Translations under genes and position numbers: made by a program
Source: an uncultured Myxococcales bacterium
Lineage (GTDB): Bacteria > Myxococcota_A > Polyangia > Fen-1088
Assembly (NCBI GenBank): GCA_937889515.1
Contig: CALAOV010000227.1
Coordinates: 1 to 32,941, forward strand
Direction: 5' to 3'
Length of the DNA: 32,941 nucleotides
The notes under the pieces: generated by a model
Told to the model about the DNA's origin: nothing
Databases searched by the model: none
The model's input: only the letters and a program-made list of their open reading frames with translations
In this document: piece by piece, positions 14,737-23,263 of the stretch
Layout of the letters: each line of letters opens with the position of its first letter
How positions within the stretch are numbered: the first letter of the stretch is position 1

Positions 14737-15477
14737 ATGAATCCGGAAACGAACCTCGACCGGCGCATCCTGGTCGTCGAGGACGAGCCCGACCTGAGGG
14801 AGCTGCTGACCTACAACCTGACGGCGGCGGGGTTCACCGTGCAGGCGACGGAGAACGGCGCCGATGGTCTCGATGCGGTGCAACGCTTCGATCCCGACGT
14901 CGTGCTTTTGGACCTCATGCTCCCCGACATTCCGGGCACGGAGGTCTGCCGGCGCATTCGCGGCGACCTCAACGCGCGCCAGCCGGCGGTCATGATGCTC
15001 ACCGCCAAGGGCGAGGAGATCGATCGCGTGGTCGGCTTCGAGCTCGGCGCCGACGACTACGTGGTCAAGCCGTTCAGCGTCCGCGAGCTGATCCTGCGGG
15101 TGGGCGCCATCCTGCGCGCGCGCCGGCCGGTACAATCGAACGCCCCCAACGCGCCCCAGCGCCGCCGCTACGTGGTCGGCCCGCTGGAGCTGGACGTCGA
15201 CGGCTACCACGTGTTCGTGGCCGGTGACGAGGTGCATGTCAGCACCCTCGAGATGCGCCTGCTGGTCTATCTGGTCGAGCACCGCGGGCGCGTCCGCTCG
15301 CGCGAGGATCTGCTGGAGGACGTCTGGGGCTACAAGCCCGGCGTCTCCACCCGGACCATCGACACGCACGTCAAGCGCCTGCGCGACAAGCTGGGCGAGG
15401 CGGGCGCGCTGGTCGAGACCGTGCGCGGCACCGGCTACCGCCTCTCGGCGGACCACCCGGTGGTCGTCAAAGATTAG
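14737..15477 (+). CDS. PhoB/OmpR-family response regulator (246 aa)
   Basis: A receiver (ILVVEDEPDL; phosphoacceptor in LLDLMLPD; T in MLTAKGEE; K in VVKPF) is joined to a C-terminal winged helix. The latter shows VSTLEMRLLVYLVEHRGRV, the DVWGY motif and TRTIDTHVKRLRDKLG, with the end VRGTGYRLS. This is the PhoB subclass in layout. ATG 14737 is preferred to GTG 14716; neither has a good ribosome binding site, and the leader may be very short. No PhoR-type kinase is adjacent. Position after the PstS-like/porin/Ton operon and a Pho-box-like site support a phosphate role, though OmpR-family regulators are hard to separate by sequence alone. Confidence 0.82.
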   Translation: MNPETNLDRRILVVEDEPDLRELLTYNLTAAGFTVQATENGADGLDAVQRFDPDVVLLDLMLPDIPGTEVCRRIRGDLNARQPAVMMLTAKGEEIDRVVGFELGADDYVVKPFSVRELILRVGAILRARRPVQSNAPNAPQRRRYVVGPLELDVDGYHVFVAGDEVHVSTLEMRLLVYLVEHRGRVRSREDLLEDVWGYKPGVSTRTIDTHVKRLRDKLGEAGALVETVRGTGYRLSADHPVVVKD

Positions 15478-15562
15478 CGTCGTCGTTGCGGCGACGTCGC
15501 GGCGTCGAAGCCGGAGCGTAACCGGCCCGGCCTAGCCTGAACCTCAGCAACGGGAGGTCATC

Positions 15563-16807
15563 ATGGCAGCGTCGTCGCACGTCGTCGCGCTCGCGCTCGC
15601 GGCCGCCGCACTGGTCGGTCTGGCCATCGGCTGGAGTCAACTGCTCGCGCTCGCGCGTCACCTTTGCGGGCCGCGCGCGGTGCCCGTCCGCCGTCCGCCG
15701 ATCTCGATCCTCAAGCCCCTGTGCGGCCTCGACGACGGGCTGGCCGTGAACCTCCGCACGTTCGCGGCGCTCCCCTACCCGGACTACGAGGTGCTCCTCG
15801 GCCTGCGGCACACCGGCGATCCCGCCTATCCCCTGGCGCGGGCCGCCGTTCGCCGCTGGCCCGGACGGTTCCGGGTAGTGCTGCAAGAGGGGAAAAGCGG
15901 GCTCAACCCCAAGGTCAACCAGCTCATGACGCTGGCCCGCCACGCGCACCACGATCTGCTGGTGATCAGCGATTCGAACACCCGTGTTCCGCCCGGCTAT
16001 CTCGACGAGATCGCCGCCGCCCTCGAGGATCCGGCGGTCGGCCTCGTCACCCATCCCCTGGTCGGAGACGGCGACAGGGGCGGCGACGGCGAGACGCGAT
16101 CGTCGGCGCGCCTCGGCTCCGTCGCCGACAATCTGCATCTGTCGGGGGTGATGACACCGTCGATCGTTGCGGCCAAGCTCTTCTGCGGCAAGGACTACGT
16201 CGTCGGAAAATCGATGGCCATGCGCCGCGCGGACATCGACGCGCTGGGCGGATTCGCCTCGGTCAAGGACGTGCTCGCCGAAGACTTCGTGCTCGGTCGC
16301 GCGGTCACCGAACGGCTCCACAAGCGGATCGTCCTCGGGCGCGCGCCTGTCACCTGCATCTCCGAACGCCGCTCGCTGGCCGGATTCGTCCGCCGCTACG
16401 CGCGCTGGAGCGTCATGCAGCATCAATGTGCGGGCCTACCGGCGTATTGCGGCCTGCTGCTGCTCAACCCGGTGCTGCTCGCCACCGCCGCGGCGCTGGC
16501 CGATCCGTCGCGCGTGACCGGGGCGATCTGGGCGGTGACAGCGGCCAGCCGCCTGGCGAGCGACGCCCTGGCCGGGCGGCTCCTGCGGGGGCGCGGGCGG
16601 GGATTCCCGCTGCGCGCCTTGCTGGTGGGACCGCTGGCCGACCTGCTGGCGGGGGCCGCCTGGACGCACGGCCTGCTCAGCCGATCGATCGAATGGCGAT
16701 CGAACCGTCTGACCGTGCTGCGGGGGAGTCGGCTGCGGGTTCGGCCAGCGCGGGGCAGCCATACGCATCCAAAATCCGATACAGGCCCTGCTTCGGCAGC
16801 CGCGTGA
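15563..16807 (+). CDS. GT21 glycosyltransferase (ceramide glucosyltransferase / HpnI-like, 414 aa)
   Basis: An N-terminal membrane helix (residues 6-28) anchors a GT-A domain starting PPISILKPLCGLDDGL. GT21 motifs are present in order: the D1/D2 region DSNTRVPPGYLD, the D3 motif DVLAEDFVLGR and the RRYARW version of (Q/R)xxRW. Hydrophobic C-terminal segments follow. Relatives add sugar to ceramide or hopanoid polyols. A clean GGAGG precedes the ATG. The final 23 residues (after TVLRGSRL) look like an extension, and the gene end overlaps the convergent glycosyltransferase by 131 nt. Close to a PhoB-like gene and another lipid-type glycosyltransferase, it could make non-phosphorus glycolipids; the acceptor is not known. 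Confidence 0.82.
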   Translation: MAASSHVVALALAAAALVGLAIGWSQLLALARHLCGPRAVPVRRPPISILKPLCGLDDGLAVNLRTFAALPYPDYEVLLGLRHTGDPAYPLARAAVRRWPGRFRVVLQEGKSGLNPKVNQLMTLARHAHHDLLVISDSNTRVPPGYLDEIAAALEDPAVGLVTHPLVGDGDRGGDGETRSSARLGSVADNLHLSGVMTPSIVAAKLFCGKDYVVGKSMAMRRADIDALGGFASVKDVLAEDFVLGRAVTERLHKRIVLGRAPVTCISERRSLAGFVRRYARWSVMQHQCAGLPAYCGLLLLNPVLLATAAALADPSRVTGAIWAVTAASRLASDALAGRLLRGRGRGFPLRALLVGPLADLLAGAAWTHGLLSRSIEWRSNRLTVLRGSRLRVRPARGSHTHPKSDTGPASAAA

Positions 16808-18038
16808 AGCCGCCGAAGGCCGCGCCGGCCAGCGTGCCGTCGCGCAGCCACTCCTCGATCCAGGCCGCAGCCAGGTGCGGCTCACGCTGGGCCAGGGCGG
16901 CGCCGTTCTCGATCGCCCAGCGCCGGTTGTAGCGCTCTTGCGCGCCCACCGACGGCGACAACAGCAGTGGCAGGCCCAGGGCGGCGAAGAAAGTCAGCTC
17001 GCTCGGTTTGGTCCAGAGGATGTCGGCCTCGGCGCACAGGGCGTTGAACGCGCGGAAGTAGCGATCGACGTCGGCCTCGACCAGGATCCGCACCGCCGGA
17101 TGATCGGCCAGGCCTTGTCTGCGTAACAGGCGCTCGAAGCGGCGCGCGACGTCGGGGCGGACGCCCGCGACCAGCGTCAAACGGAGCGAGCCTGCCTTGA
17201 TCGCGGAACGCAAGGCCGGGACGAACTTCGCCGGCAGATCGGCCTGCGCGCCCGCCCCGCCCACCGCGAAGACCAGCAGCGGCGGCCGATCCGCGACGGC
17301 GCGCAACACCTCCCCGCCCAGCGTCGCGGCGACCGCCGCGCCCGCGGCCTTCCGGAAGGCGCCCCCGCGGTCGAGACGGACCAGGCGCGCGGCCAGGTTT
17401 GCCCGGGCGGTCGGGGCGTCGGGCCCGCCGACCAGCTCGTGCGGCAGCGGAAAACCGGTCGTGTCGATCTGCGCCGCCGCGACGCCGTAGGCGCGGAGAC
17501 GACGCGCGGCGCGCTCCGTCGGCGCGAAGTAACGAATGCGACTGCCGCCCGGGCGGCGCGGAACCCAGGCGCGCGCCAGATCCGAGTCGGTCACCACGCA
17601 GGCGACCGGGCCCTTTCCAAAACGGTCCGCGACCAGGGCGGGGACGAAGAACGTCGTGAGCAGCGGCACTCCCGAGCGCTCCAGCGACGCCAGCAACCCG
17701 GCGCCCAGCCCCTGGCCCACCGCCCGCTCGAGACCCCGCGTGGTCAGCGATGGACGGGAGAGATCGCGCAGCGGATGAAAGGGCGGGATGCGGGTGATCG
17801 CCTCGAGCAGCAGGCGAAACGGCGTGCCCACCATCGGCAGCTGCGAGACGCGCGAGACCCGCTCGTAAAAGCGGCGGGTCCGCTGCCAGAGGCGCTGCTC
17901 CTCGGGTCCGGCCAGCGGCGCCCGGTCGGCATGGGCGATGGGCACACCGAAGCCGCGCGCCAGCGCGTCCGCCGCGCGCAGATGGCCGAGGCCCATCTCG
18001 ACGGCCGCCACCACGGGAAGGCCCGGTTGCTCGGTCAC
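16677..18038 (-). CDS. GT-B glycosyltransferase, MGDG-synthase-like (about 453 aa)
   Basis: Two Rossmann-like halves. The first starts VVAAVEMGLGHLRAADALARGF, like the acceptor-binding start of MGDG synthases. The second has LLVFAVGGAGAQADL and ends in the sugar-nucleotide region ILWTKPSELTFFAALGLPLLL with a following QERYN, as in GT28-type enzymes. No signal or clear transmembrane segment is visible. There is no ATG near the N-terminus; GTG 18038 is chosen because it begins just before the first strand and 6 nt after the metallophosphoesterase stop. The ORF open to 18359 is shadow. Diacylglycerol is a plausible acceptor given the preceding gene, but this is inference. Confidence 0.72.
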   Translation of the reverse strand: MTEQPGLPVVAAVEMGLGHLRAADALARGFGVPIAHADRAPLAGPEEQRLWQRTRRFYERVSRVSQLPMVGTPFRLLLEAITRIPPFHPLRDLSRPSLTTRGLERAVGQGLGAGLLASLERSGVPLLTTFFVPALVADRFGKGPVACVVTDSDLARAWVPRRPGGSRIRYFAPTERAARRLRAYGVAAAQIDTTGFPLPHELVGGPDAPTARANLAARLVRLDRGGAFRKAAGAAVAATLGGEVLRAVADRPPLLVFAVGGAGAQADLPAKFVPALRSAIKAGSLRLTLVAGVRPDVARRFERLLRRQGLADHPAVRILVEADVDRYFRAFNALCAEADILWTKPSELTFFAALGLPLLLSPSVGAQERYNRRWAIENGAALAQREPHLAAAWIEEWLRDGTLAGAAFGGFTRLPKQGLYRILDAYGCPALAEPAADSPAARSDGSIAIRSIG

Positions 18039-18043
18039 GATGC

Positions 18044-18880
18044 TCAGACGGCCAAGGGGGTGGGAAGACCGGCCTCCGCGCCGAACGCTTCGGCGACGGT
18101 GTCCCAGGGCGCCGGGACGTCCAGCCAGAGCGGCCCGCCCAGCAGCGCGCCGGCGCCGTCGTGGGCAAAGACCCGCACCCGCCCGAGCTCCGTCGAAGAG
18201 CCGGCGTTGAAGACGTACATGGGCCGCGGCGCGCAGAAGAGACGCGCCCCGCGCGGCACGTGGCGGTGGCCGTGCAGCACCAGGTCGCACCGCCCGCGGA
18301 CCCGCGTCAGCAGGTCGCGGCCGCGCGCCAGCTCGGAGGTGAACCCAAAACCCAGCCACGACGACAAGCGCTCCATCGCGTGCTCATCTGGCATCGGAAG
18401 CACGTGGTGGTGTAGCGCGATCACGACCAGGCAGCCGGCCGGCGCCGCGTCCAGCGCGGCGTCGATGGCGTCCAGATCGGCGTCGTCGAGACTGCCGTGA
18501 CCATTGATCCAGGATCGGTTGTGCGCGGCGGTCGAATCGACCCGCACGATGGTGACGCCCGGGCGCGTGGCGGTCTGCACCCGCGGGCCATCCATGAGAT
18601 CGCGCGAGACGTCGTCCCCCAGACAATCGTGGTTGCCGGGAATGACGATCAGGCGACCGGCCGAGAGCAGCGGCGCAAACGTCGACTGGAAGAGCGCCAG
18701 CTCGCGCCCCAGGCCGCGGTGGGTGATGTCGCCGGTCGCGACGATCGTTTCGACGCCAGATTCGATCAGGGCCGCGCACAGGCGGCCGGCGTTGGCGTTG
18801 GTTTCCGCGCTGCGCCCGAAATGCAAATCTGAGATGTGAGCGAGGCGCGCCGGAACGGCGGGTCTGCTGGGGTGCTTCAT
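18044..18880 (-). CDS. Calcineurin-like metallophosphoesterase, possible PlcP-type lipase (278 aa)
   Basis: All five dimetal motifs are present in order: ISDLHFG, ATGDITHRG, PGNHDC, HHHVLP and GHRHVP. There is no signal peptide, so it is cytosolic. Family members are 3',5'-cAMP phosphodiesterases (CpdA), related hydrolases, and PlcP, which splits phospholipid to diacylglycerol under phosphate limitation. Sequence alone does not choose between them. PlcP is favoured here because a lipid-type glycosyltransferase follows by 5 nt on the same strand, like the plcP-agt pair of other bacteria, and a Pho-box-like site lies 58 nt upstream. ATG 18880 is used; the ORF-track start at 18922 adds 14 residues with no homologous look. 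Confidence 0.85.
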   Translation of the reverse strand: MKHPSRPAVPARLAHISDLHFGRSAETNANAGRLCAALIESGVETIVATGDITHRGLGRELALFQSTFAPLLSAGRLIVIPGNHDCLGDDVSRDLMDGPRVQTATRPGVTIVRVDSTAAHNRSWINGHGSLDDADLDAIDAALDAAPAGCLVVIALHHHVLPMPDEHAMERLSSWLGFGFTSELARGRDLLTRVRGRCDLVLHGHRHVPRGARLFCAPRPMYVFNAGSSTELGRVRVFAHDGAGALLGGPLWLDVPAPWDTVAEAFGAEAGLPTPLAV

Positions 18881-18937
18881 GCCCCTAGACACTAAGGGGC
18901 GCGGGTGACTCTGCGGCGTCAAACCCGTGCCGGCGGT

Positions 18938-18955
18938 GTGACATTGGCGGGACGA
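18938..18955 (-). promoter_or_regulatory. Pho-box-like repeat upstream of the metallophosphoesterase operon
   Basis: On the minus strand: TCGTCCC-GCCA-ATGTCAC. The first half differs by one base from TCGTCAC of the two other boxes and the second shares TGTCA with the E. coli consensus. The spacing is again 7-4-7. It is the weakest of the four sites, but lies at a sensible promoter distance in the short gap before the operon. Confidence 0.42.
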
Positions 18956-18977
18956 GTCGATCCTGGGCCGCGGGCGT

Positions 18978-19166
18978 TCAGGGACCGGGCGTTTCGTAAA
19001 ACAGCGTGATCGTGAAGCAGTGGAACTCGGCGTCCGAGCTCTGGGTCACGATCTTGTCCACGATCTGAAGCTGGGGATGCTCGGCGAGCCAGCCGGTCAC
19101 GACTTCGCCCAGTCGCTCTCGATCCCGCGCCTTCGTCGCGGTGAAGACCTTCACGCCAAGACTCAT
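18978..19166 (-). CDS. Small hypothetical protein (62 aa)
   Basis: This is the extreme 3' end of a long minus-strand ORF (to 20519) whose upper part is shadow of the kinase gene. From ATG 19166 the translation is a plausible compact alpha/beta protein: MSLGVKVFTATKARDRERLG, an amphipathic helix, then VDKIVTQSSDAEFHCFTITLFYE. The pattern of a start beta strand, DRE helix and final FHCFTI strand looks like small conserved proteins of unknown function. The ribosome binding site is weak. It is divergent from the histidine kinase at 19359 and upstream of the metallophosphoesterase on the same strand. No function can be given. Confidence 0.55.
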   Translation of the reverse strand: MSLGVKVFTATKARDRERLGEVVTGWLAEHPQLQIVDKIVTQSSDAEFHCFTITLFYETPGP

Positions 19167-19358
19167 TGCCCAGAGCCGATCGGCTTTTCCATCGATGTCC
19201 TTGAGAGCAGCTCGAGATCGACGGTTTCCCGTCGGCGTCGGCGGCGGCCACCGTCGGAACACCGACGCCCAGCCCGGCGGCCGCTCGACGTTCCCAACCA
19301 TCCCGGGGTGTTGGGCCAGCCTCGCCGCTCGGCACCGTTCTCGCATTGCCCGACGGGT

Positions 19359-21230
19359 ATGGCCAAAAACGGCAAGCCAACGATCCCGGGGCAAGACCGT
19401 CTGGACGACATGCGAGCGGCGCTCACCTGGCGGTCCGACTTTCTGAACGACATGCTCAAGGTCACCGCCATCGCCGGCGTGCTCCTGACGGCCATGGTAA
19501 TCACGTTCCGGTCGCGGCCGCGGTTCGACCTTTCGACCTATCTGGTCATGTCGGCCGCCCTGCTGACCCTCGCCCTGCGCTTGCTGCCCCAATTGCCGTT
19601 TCGGCTGCGGGCCACCCTCACGATCGCGGCGATCTACTGCTCCGGGGTTCCGACGATCTTGCGCTCGGGGTTTGCGCTCACCAGCGCGGCCATTCTGATC
19701 TCGGCCATCGTTCTGGCCGTCATCTTGCTCGGGCGTGGCTCGGGTATCCTGCTCCTGGTCGTCACCGCGATCCTCCTGGGCGCGCTCGCCCTGGCGGCCA
19801 AGGGTGGGCATTTCGTCCCCCATCCCATCGAGTCGGATCCTCGAATTCCCCGCAACTGGGTGCGGATGGCGATCGGGTTCGATCTGGTGGCCGTGACCCT
19901 CATGACCGCCGTGCTGTATGCGGTTCGCTACATCGAAAGGAACTATGCGGAGATCTCCTCGGCGCTCGCGCTCCTGAACGGAGAACAGCGACGCCGGGCC
20001 GGTCTCGAGAGCGACCGGCGCCGCAAGGAGAACGACTGGCAGCGGTCCGCCCGCGAGCTGACCGCCCTCGCACAGAACCAAGAGGTGGAGGCCGGAAATG
20101 CCCGGGCGGCCTTCCGCGCGATCGTCGAGGCCGGCGCCCGGGGTCTGGGCGTCGAACGCTGTGGCGTCTGGCTCTTCGACGGGACCCGCAGCGAGATCCG
20201 TTGCCAGGATCTCTATGAAGCCACGCCGGACCGGCACTCGGGCGGCATCGCGCTCAAGGCTTCGGCGGCGCCCGCCTACTTCGCCGCGCTGGCATCGGAA
20301 CGTTCGATCGTCGCCGATCGCGCCCAGAGCGACCCCCGCACGCGCGAGCTCGGTGCCAGCTACCTCGCCTCCCAGCAGATCACCTCGCTGCTCGGTGCGC
20401 CGATCCGCCTGCAGAATCGCCTGGTCGGCGTGGTGTGCAACGAGCACATCGGCGTTCCGATGGCTTGGAGTGAGGCGCAGCAGAGCTTCGCGGGCTCCCT
20501 GGCCGATTTCGCGGCGCATGTCCTTTACGCGGCCGACCGGACCACCAAGGCGCTCGCCCTACACGCCTCCACCGAAGAGCTGGCCGAGATGCTCGACGCG
20601 CTCAAGGTCCGGCTCACCGGGATCCCCTCCGGCCTGGACCCGGCCGAAGATCCGCAGACGCTCGAGGTGGTCGACGGTCTCATCGACCGAGTCCGGCGGC
20701 TGACGGTCGCAGAGCGGCTGCCTTCGCTGGACGAGGTCGGTCTGGTCCCCGCCCTGCGGGCGTATCTCGACGCGCAGTCGGCGGCCTCCGGCGTGAAGAT
20801 GGAGCTGGACGCGACGAAGCTCGACGGGCACGCGGCGCCGGACACCGAGCTTGGCTGCTTCTGGATCGTCCAGGAGGCGGTGACCAACGTCCTCGGCCAT
20901 GGCGGCGCCCACGTCGTCTCGGTTCATCTGGAGCGGGAGAACGGTCAGCTCCGAATTGCCGTCGAGGACGACGGGCGCGGCCTGGCCGCAGCCGATGTCG
21001 CGGCGGCACCCTGGGGAGGGGGGCGCATGGTCCGCATCGGAGAGCGCGCCCGAGCTCTCGGTGGAGACTTCGCGATCGACGCTTGCGAGGGCGCGGGAAC
21101 GGTGGTCCGGGTCACCCTGCCGTCCCAGGTCGAGTCCCCGGACGAACACTGGGGCCGAGCGCTGCACAGCGAGATGGACGGCCTCTTCGCCGAAGGACGG
21201 GCCTCGGTTCAAATGGCGGTGGTGAACTAA
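19359..21230 (+). CDS. 6TM-GAF sensor histidine kinase, NarL-partner type with atypical DHp (623 aa)
   Basis: Six hydrophobic segments fill residues about 25-200 (for example ILISAIVLAVILLG and GILLLVVTAILLGALALAA), then a coiled coil, a GAF domain (about 255-410, GVERCGVWLFDGTRSEI to AAHVLYAADR) and a C-terminal ATPase. The ATPase has the N box QEAVTNVLGHGGA, the G1 box EDDGRGL and the G2 region GAGTVVRVTLP, as in NarX/DegS-type kinases. The expected phosphoacceptor motif (R-E-L/I-H-D) is not visible; only ALHASTEELAEML occupies that place. ATG 19359 begins MAKNGKPT; upstream translation is shadow. No NarL-type regulator is next to it. It may phosphorylate poorly, or use the ALH histidine. 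Confidence 0.78.
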   Translation: MAKNGKPTIPGQDRLDDMRAALTWRSDFLNDMLKVTAIAGVLLTAMVITFRSRPRFDLSTYLVMSAALLTLALRLLPQLPFRLRATLTIAAIYCSGVPTILRSGFALTSAAILISAIVLAVILLGRGSGILLLVVTAILLGALALAAKGGHFVPHPIESDPRIPRNWVRMAIGFDLVAVTLMTAVLYAVRYIERNYAEISSALALLNGEQRRRAGLESDRRRKENDWQRSARELTALAQNQEVEAGNARAAFRAIVEAGARGLGVERCGVWLFDGTRSEIRCQDLYEATPDRHSGGIALKASAAPAYFAALASERSIVADRAQSDPRTRELGASYLASQQITSLLGAPIRLQNRLVGVVCNEHIGVPMAWSEAQQSFAGSLADFAAHVLYAADRTTKALALHASTEELAEMLDALKVRLTGIPSGLDPAEDPQTLEVVDGLIDRVRRLTVAERLPSLDEVGLVPALRAYLDAQSAASGVKMELDATKLDGHAAPDTELGCFWIVQEAVTNVLGHGGAHVVSVHLERENGQLRIAVEDDGRGLAAADVAAAPWGGGRMVRIGERARALGGDFAIDACEGAGTVVRVTLPSQVESPDEHWGRALHSEMDGLFAEGRASVQMAVVN

Positions 21231-21259
21231 CTTCTCAAACGGGTGCGGCCAGCCTCGCC

Positions 21260-23263
21260 TCAGCCCAGTGGCTTCCCCCGATCGGGCAATTGAATTCTGG
21301 TCGAGACGTCGTCTCCATCGAGGACCTGCCGGACCTTCCGGGTGAGCAACGCGGGCGTGAGCGGCTTCTGGACGAACGCCACGCCCGTCTCCAGCACGCC
21401 GTGGCGGACGATGCTGTCGTCCGTATATCCCGACATGCAGAGGACCTTCATCTCGGGCCGGGTCTGGGCGAGACGCTTGGCCAACTCCGGACCGCTCATC
21501 TGGGGCATCACGACATCCGTGAGCAGCAGATCGATCCCTCCCGGATGCCGCTCGCAGATGAGGAGCGCCTCGCCCGCGTTCTGCGCGGGGATGACCTGAT
21601 ACCCCTGCCGCCGCAGAATATTCAGGGCGATCGTGCGGACCTGCTCCTCGTCCTCGACGAGCAGGATGGTCTCGGTCCCGCGAAGGCTGGTCGGGGCAGC
21701 CTGCGGCCGCAACACGTCCACCTCCTCATCCACCCTCGGTAAGTAGACCTTGAAGGTCGTTCCTTTGCCGAGCTCGCTGTAGACCCAGATGTTGCCGCAA
21801 CTCTGCTGGACGATCCCGAACACGGTCGACAGTCCCAGGCCGGTCCCCTTCCCCATCTCCTTGGTCGTGAAAAACGGCTCGAAGATGCGTTTCTGGGTCT
21901 CGCGGTCCATCCCGGTCCCGGTGTCGCTCACGGCCAGCATCACGTAGGGACCAGGTTTGGTGGGCAGATGGCTCATGGCGTAGGAGCCGTCGAGGACCAC
22001 GTTGGCGGTCTCGATGGTGAGCTGGCCGCCGGTCGGCATCGCATCGCGCGCGTTCACGACCAGATTCAAGATCACCTGCTCGATATGACTCGGGTCGACC
22101 TTGACCCTGCCCGACACTTTCGGTGGCAGGGACAGGAACGCCACATCTTCACCCAGAATGCGCTGGATCATCTTGTCCATGCCGGTCAACGCCTCGTGCA
22201 GATCGATCACCTTCGGTTCGAAGACCTGCTGTCGGCTGAACATCAGGAGCTGGCGGGTGAGCCCGGCGGCCCGCGTCGCGGCCTTGGAGATCTCCCCCAA
22301 ATCGCTGCACAGCGGATCGGAGGGCTTCAGGTCGGAGAGAATGAAGTCGGCGTAGCTCAAGATGACCGAGAGGACGTTGTTGAAGTCGTGCGCGACGCCG
22401 CCCGCCAACCGGCCGACCGCCTCCATCTTCTGCGCCTGACGGAGCTGCTCCTCGCTCTGCCGCAGGGCCTGCTCCGCCTGCCTCTGTCCGGCCTCCGCTT
22501 GCTTGCGTTTCGTGAGGTCGACAATGAACGCGATGGTCTTGGGATACTCCAGCATCGCGACCCCGACCAGGACCGGTACCCGGCTCCCGTCCTTGCGAAA
22601 CGTCTCCGTCTCCCAGGGGGGGGCGACGCCCGTCGCCTGCAGCTGTTCCACGGAGCGGGCCCCCAGGTCAGCAAGCTCGGGCGGCGTCAGGTCTGCCCAG
22701 CGCACGGCGCCCTGGACCAGCTCTTCGCGTGAGTATCCGACCATCTGCAGATAGGCGTCGTTCGCGTCGGAGATGTTGCCGTGAACGTCGGCGATCACGA
22801 TGCCGATGATTCCAGCCTGGCTGAGCCGGCTGAAGCGAACCTCGCTCGCCCGCAGGGCCTCCTCGGCCCGTCGATGGGCAAGCCGCTCCTTGGCTTCACG
22901 AACCTCGCGCTCGACCGCCGGGGTCAACCGACCGAGCTTGTCCTTGAGGACATAGTCGTGCGCTCCGGCACGCATCGCCTCGACCGCAGCCTCTTCACCG
23001 ATCGTTCCCGACACGATGATGAGGGGCAGGTCGAGCCGACTTTCTTCCAGAATAGCGAGCGCCGCGGGGACGCTGAATTTGGGCATCGACCAGTCCGAGG
23101 TGACCAGATCCCAAGGCTGGCGTTTCAGGGCCGCGCGCATCGCCTCAGGGGTCTCGACACGTTCGAATTCGACGGACCGACCTCCGCGCCGCAACTCTCC
23201 AACGATTAACTTGGCATCGGTCGCCGAATCCTCCGCCATCAGAACGCGCAAGACGGGGCTCAT
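21260..23263 (-). CDS. Hybrid sensor kinase: receiver-PAS-HisKA-HATPase-receiver (667 aa)
   Basis: An N-terminal receiver (about 5-120; D57 in TSDWSMP, K107 in VLKDK), a PAS domain (about 145-255, IADVHGNISDANDAYLQMVGYS), then a short coiled coil. A kinase core follows with H292 in GGVAHDFNNVLSV (the HDFNN subtype), N box LNLVVNARDAMP, and EPFFTTKEMGKGTGLGL. A C-terminal receiver (about 530-650) has TDVVMPQMSG and VQKPL. No membrane segment is present, so it is cytosolic, receiving and passing on phosphoryl groups. Its ATG overlaps the preceding CheY-like gene by 4 nt (ATGA). It is the last gene of the four-gene sensor operon. Confidence 0.92.
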   Translation of the reverse strand: MSPVLRVLMAEDSATDAKLIVGELRRGGRSVEFERVETPEAMRAALKRQPWDLVTSDWSMPKFSVPAALAILEESRLDLPLIIVSGTIGEEAAVEAMRAGAHDYVLKDKLGRLTPAVEREVREAKERLAHRRAEEALRASEVRFSRLSQAGIIGIVIADVHGNISDANDAYLQMVGYSREELVQGAVRWADLTPPELADLGARSVEQLQATGVAPPWETETFRKDGSRVPVLVGVAMLEYPKTIAFIVDLTKRKQAEAGQRQAEQALRQSEEQLRQAQKMEAVGRLAGGVAHDFNNVLSVILSYADFILSDLKPSDPLCSDLGEISKAATRAAGLTRQLLMFSRQQVFEPKVIDLHEALTGMDKMIQRILGEDVAFLSLPPKVSGRVKVDPSHIEQVILNLVVNARDAMPTGGQLTIETANVVLDGSYAMSHLPTKPGPYVMLAVSDTGTGMDRETQKRIFEPFFTTKEMGKGTGLGLSTVFGIVQQSCGNIWVYSELGKGTTFKVYLPRVDEEVDVLRPQAAPTSLRGTETILLVEDEEQVRTIALNILRRQGYQVIPAQNAGEALLICERHPGGIDLLLTDVVMPQMSGPELAKRLAQTRPEMKVLCMSGYTDDSIVRHGVLETGVAFVQKPLTPALLTRKVRQVLDGDDVSTRIQLPDRGKPLG

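Noticed and set aside
19020-19358. N-terminal 113 residues of the 736-aa kinase ORF
   Set aside because: The translation is Arg/Pro-rich with no signal or domain and overlaps the divergent 62-aa gene; membrane segments begin after ATG 19359.
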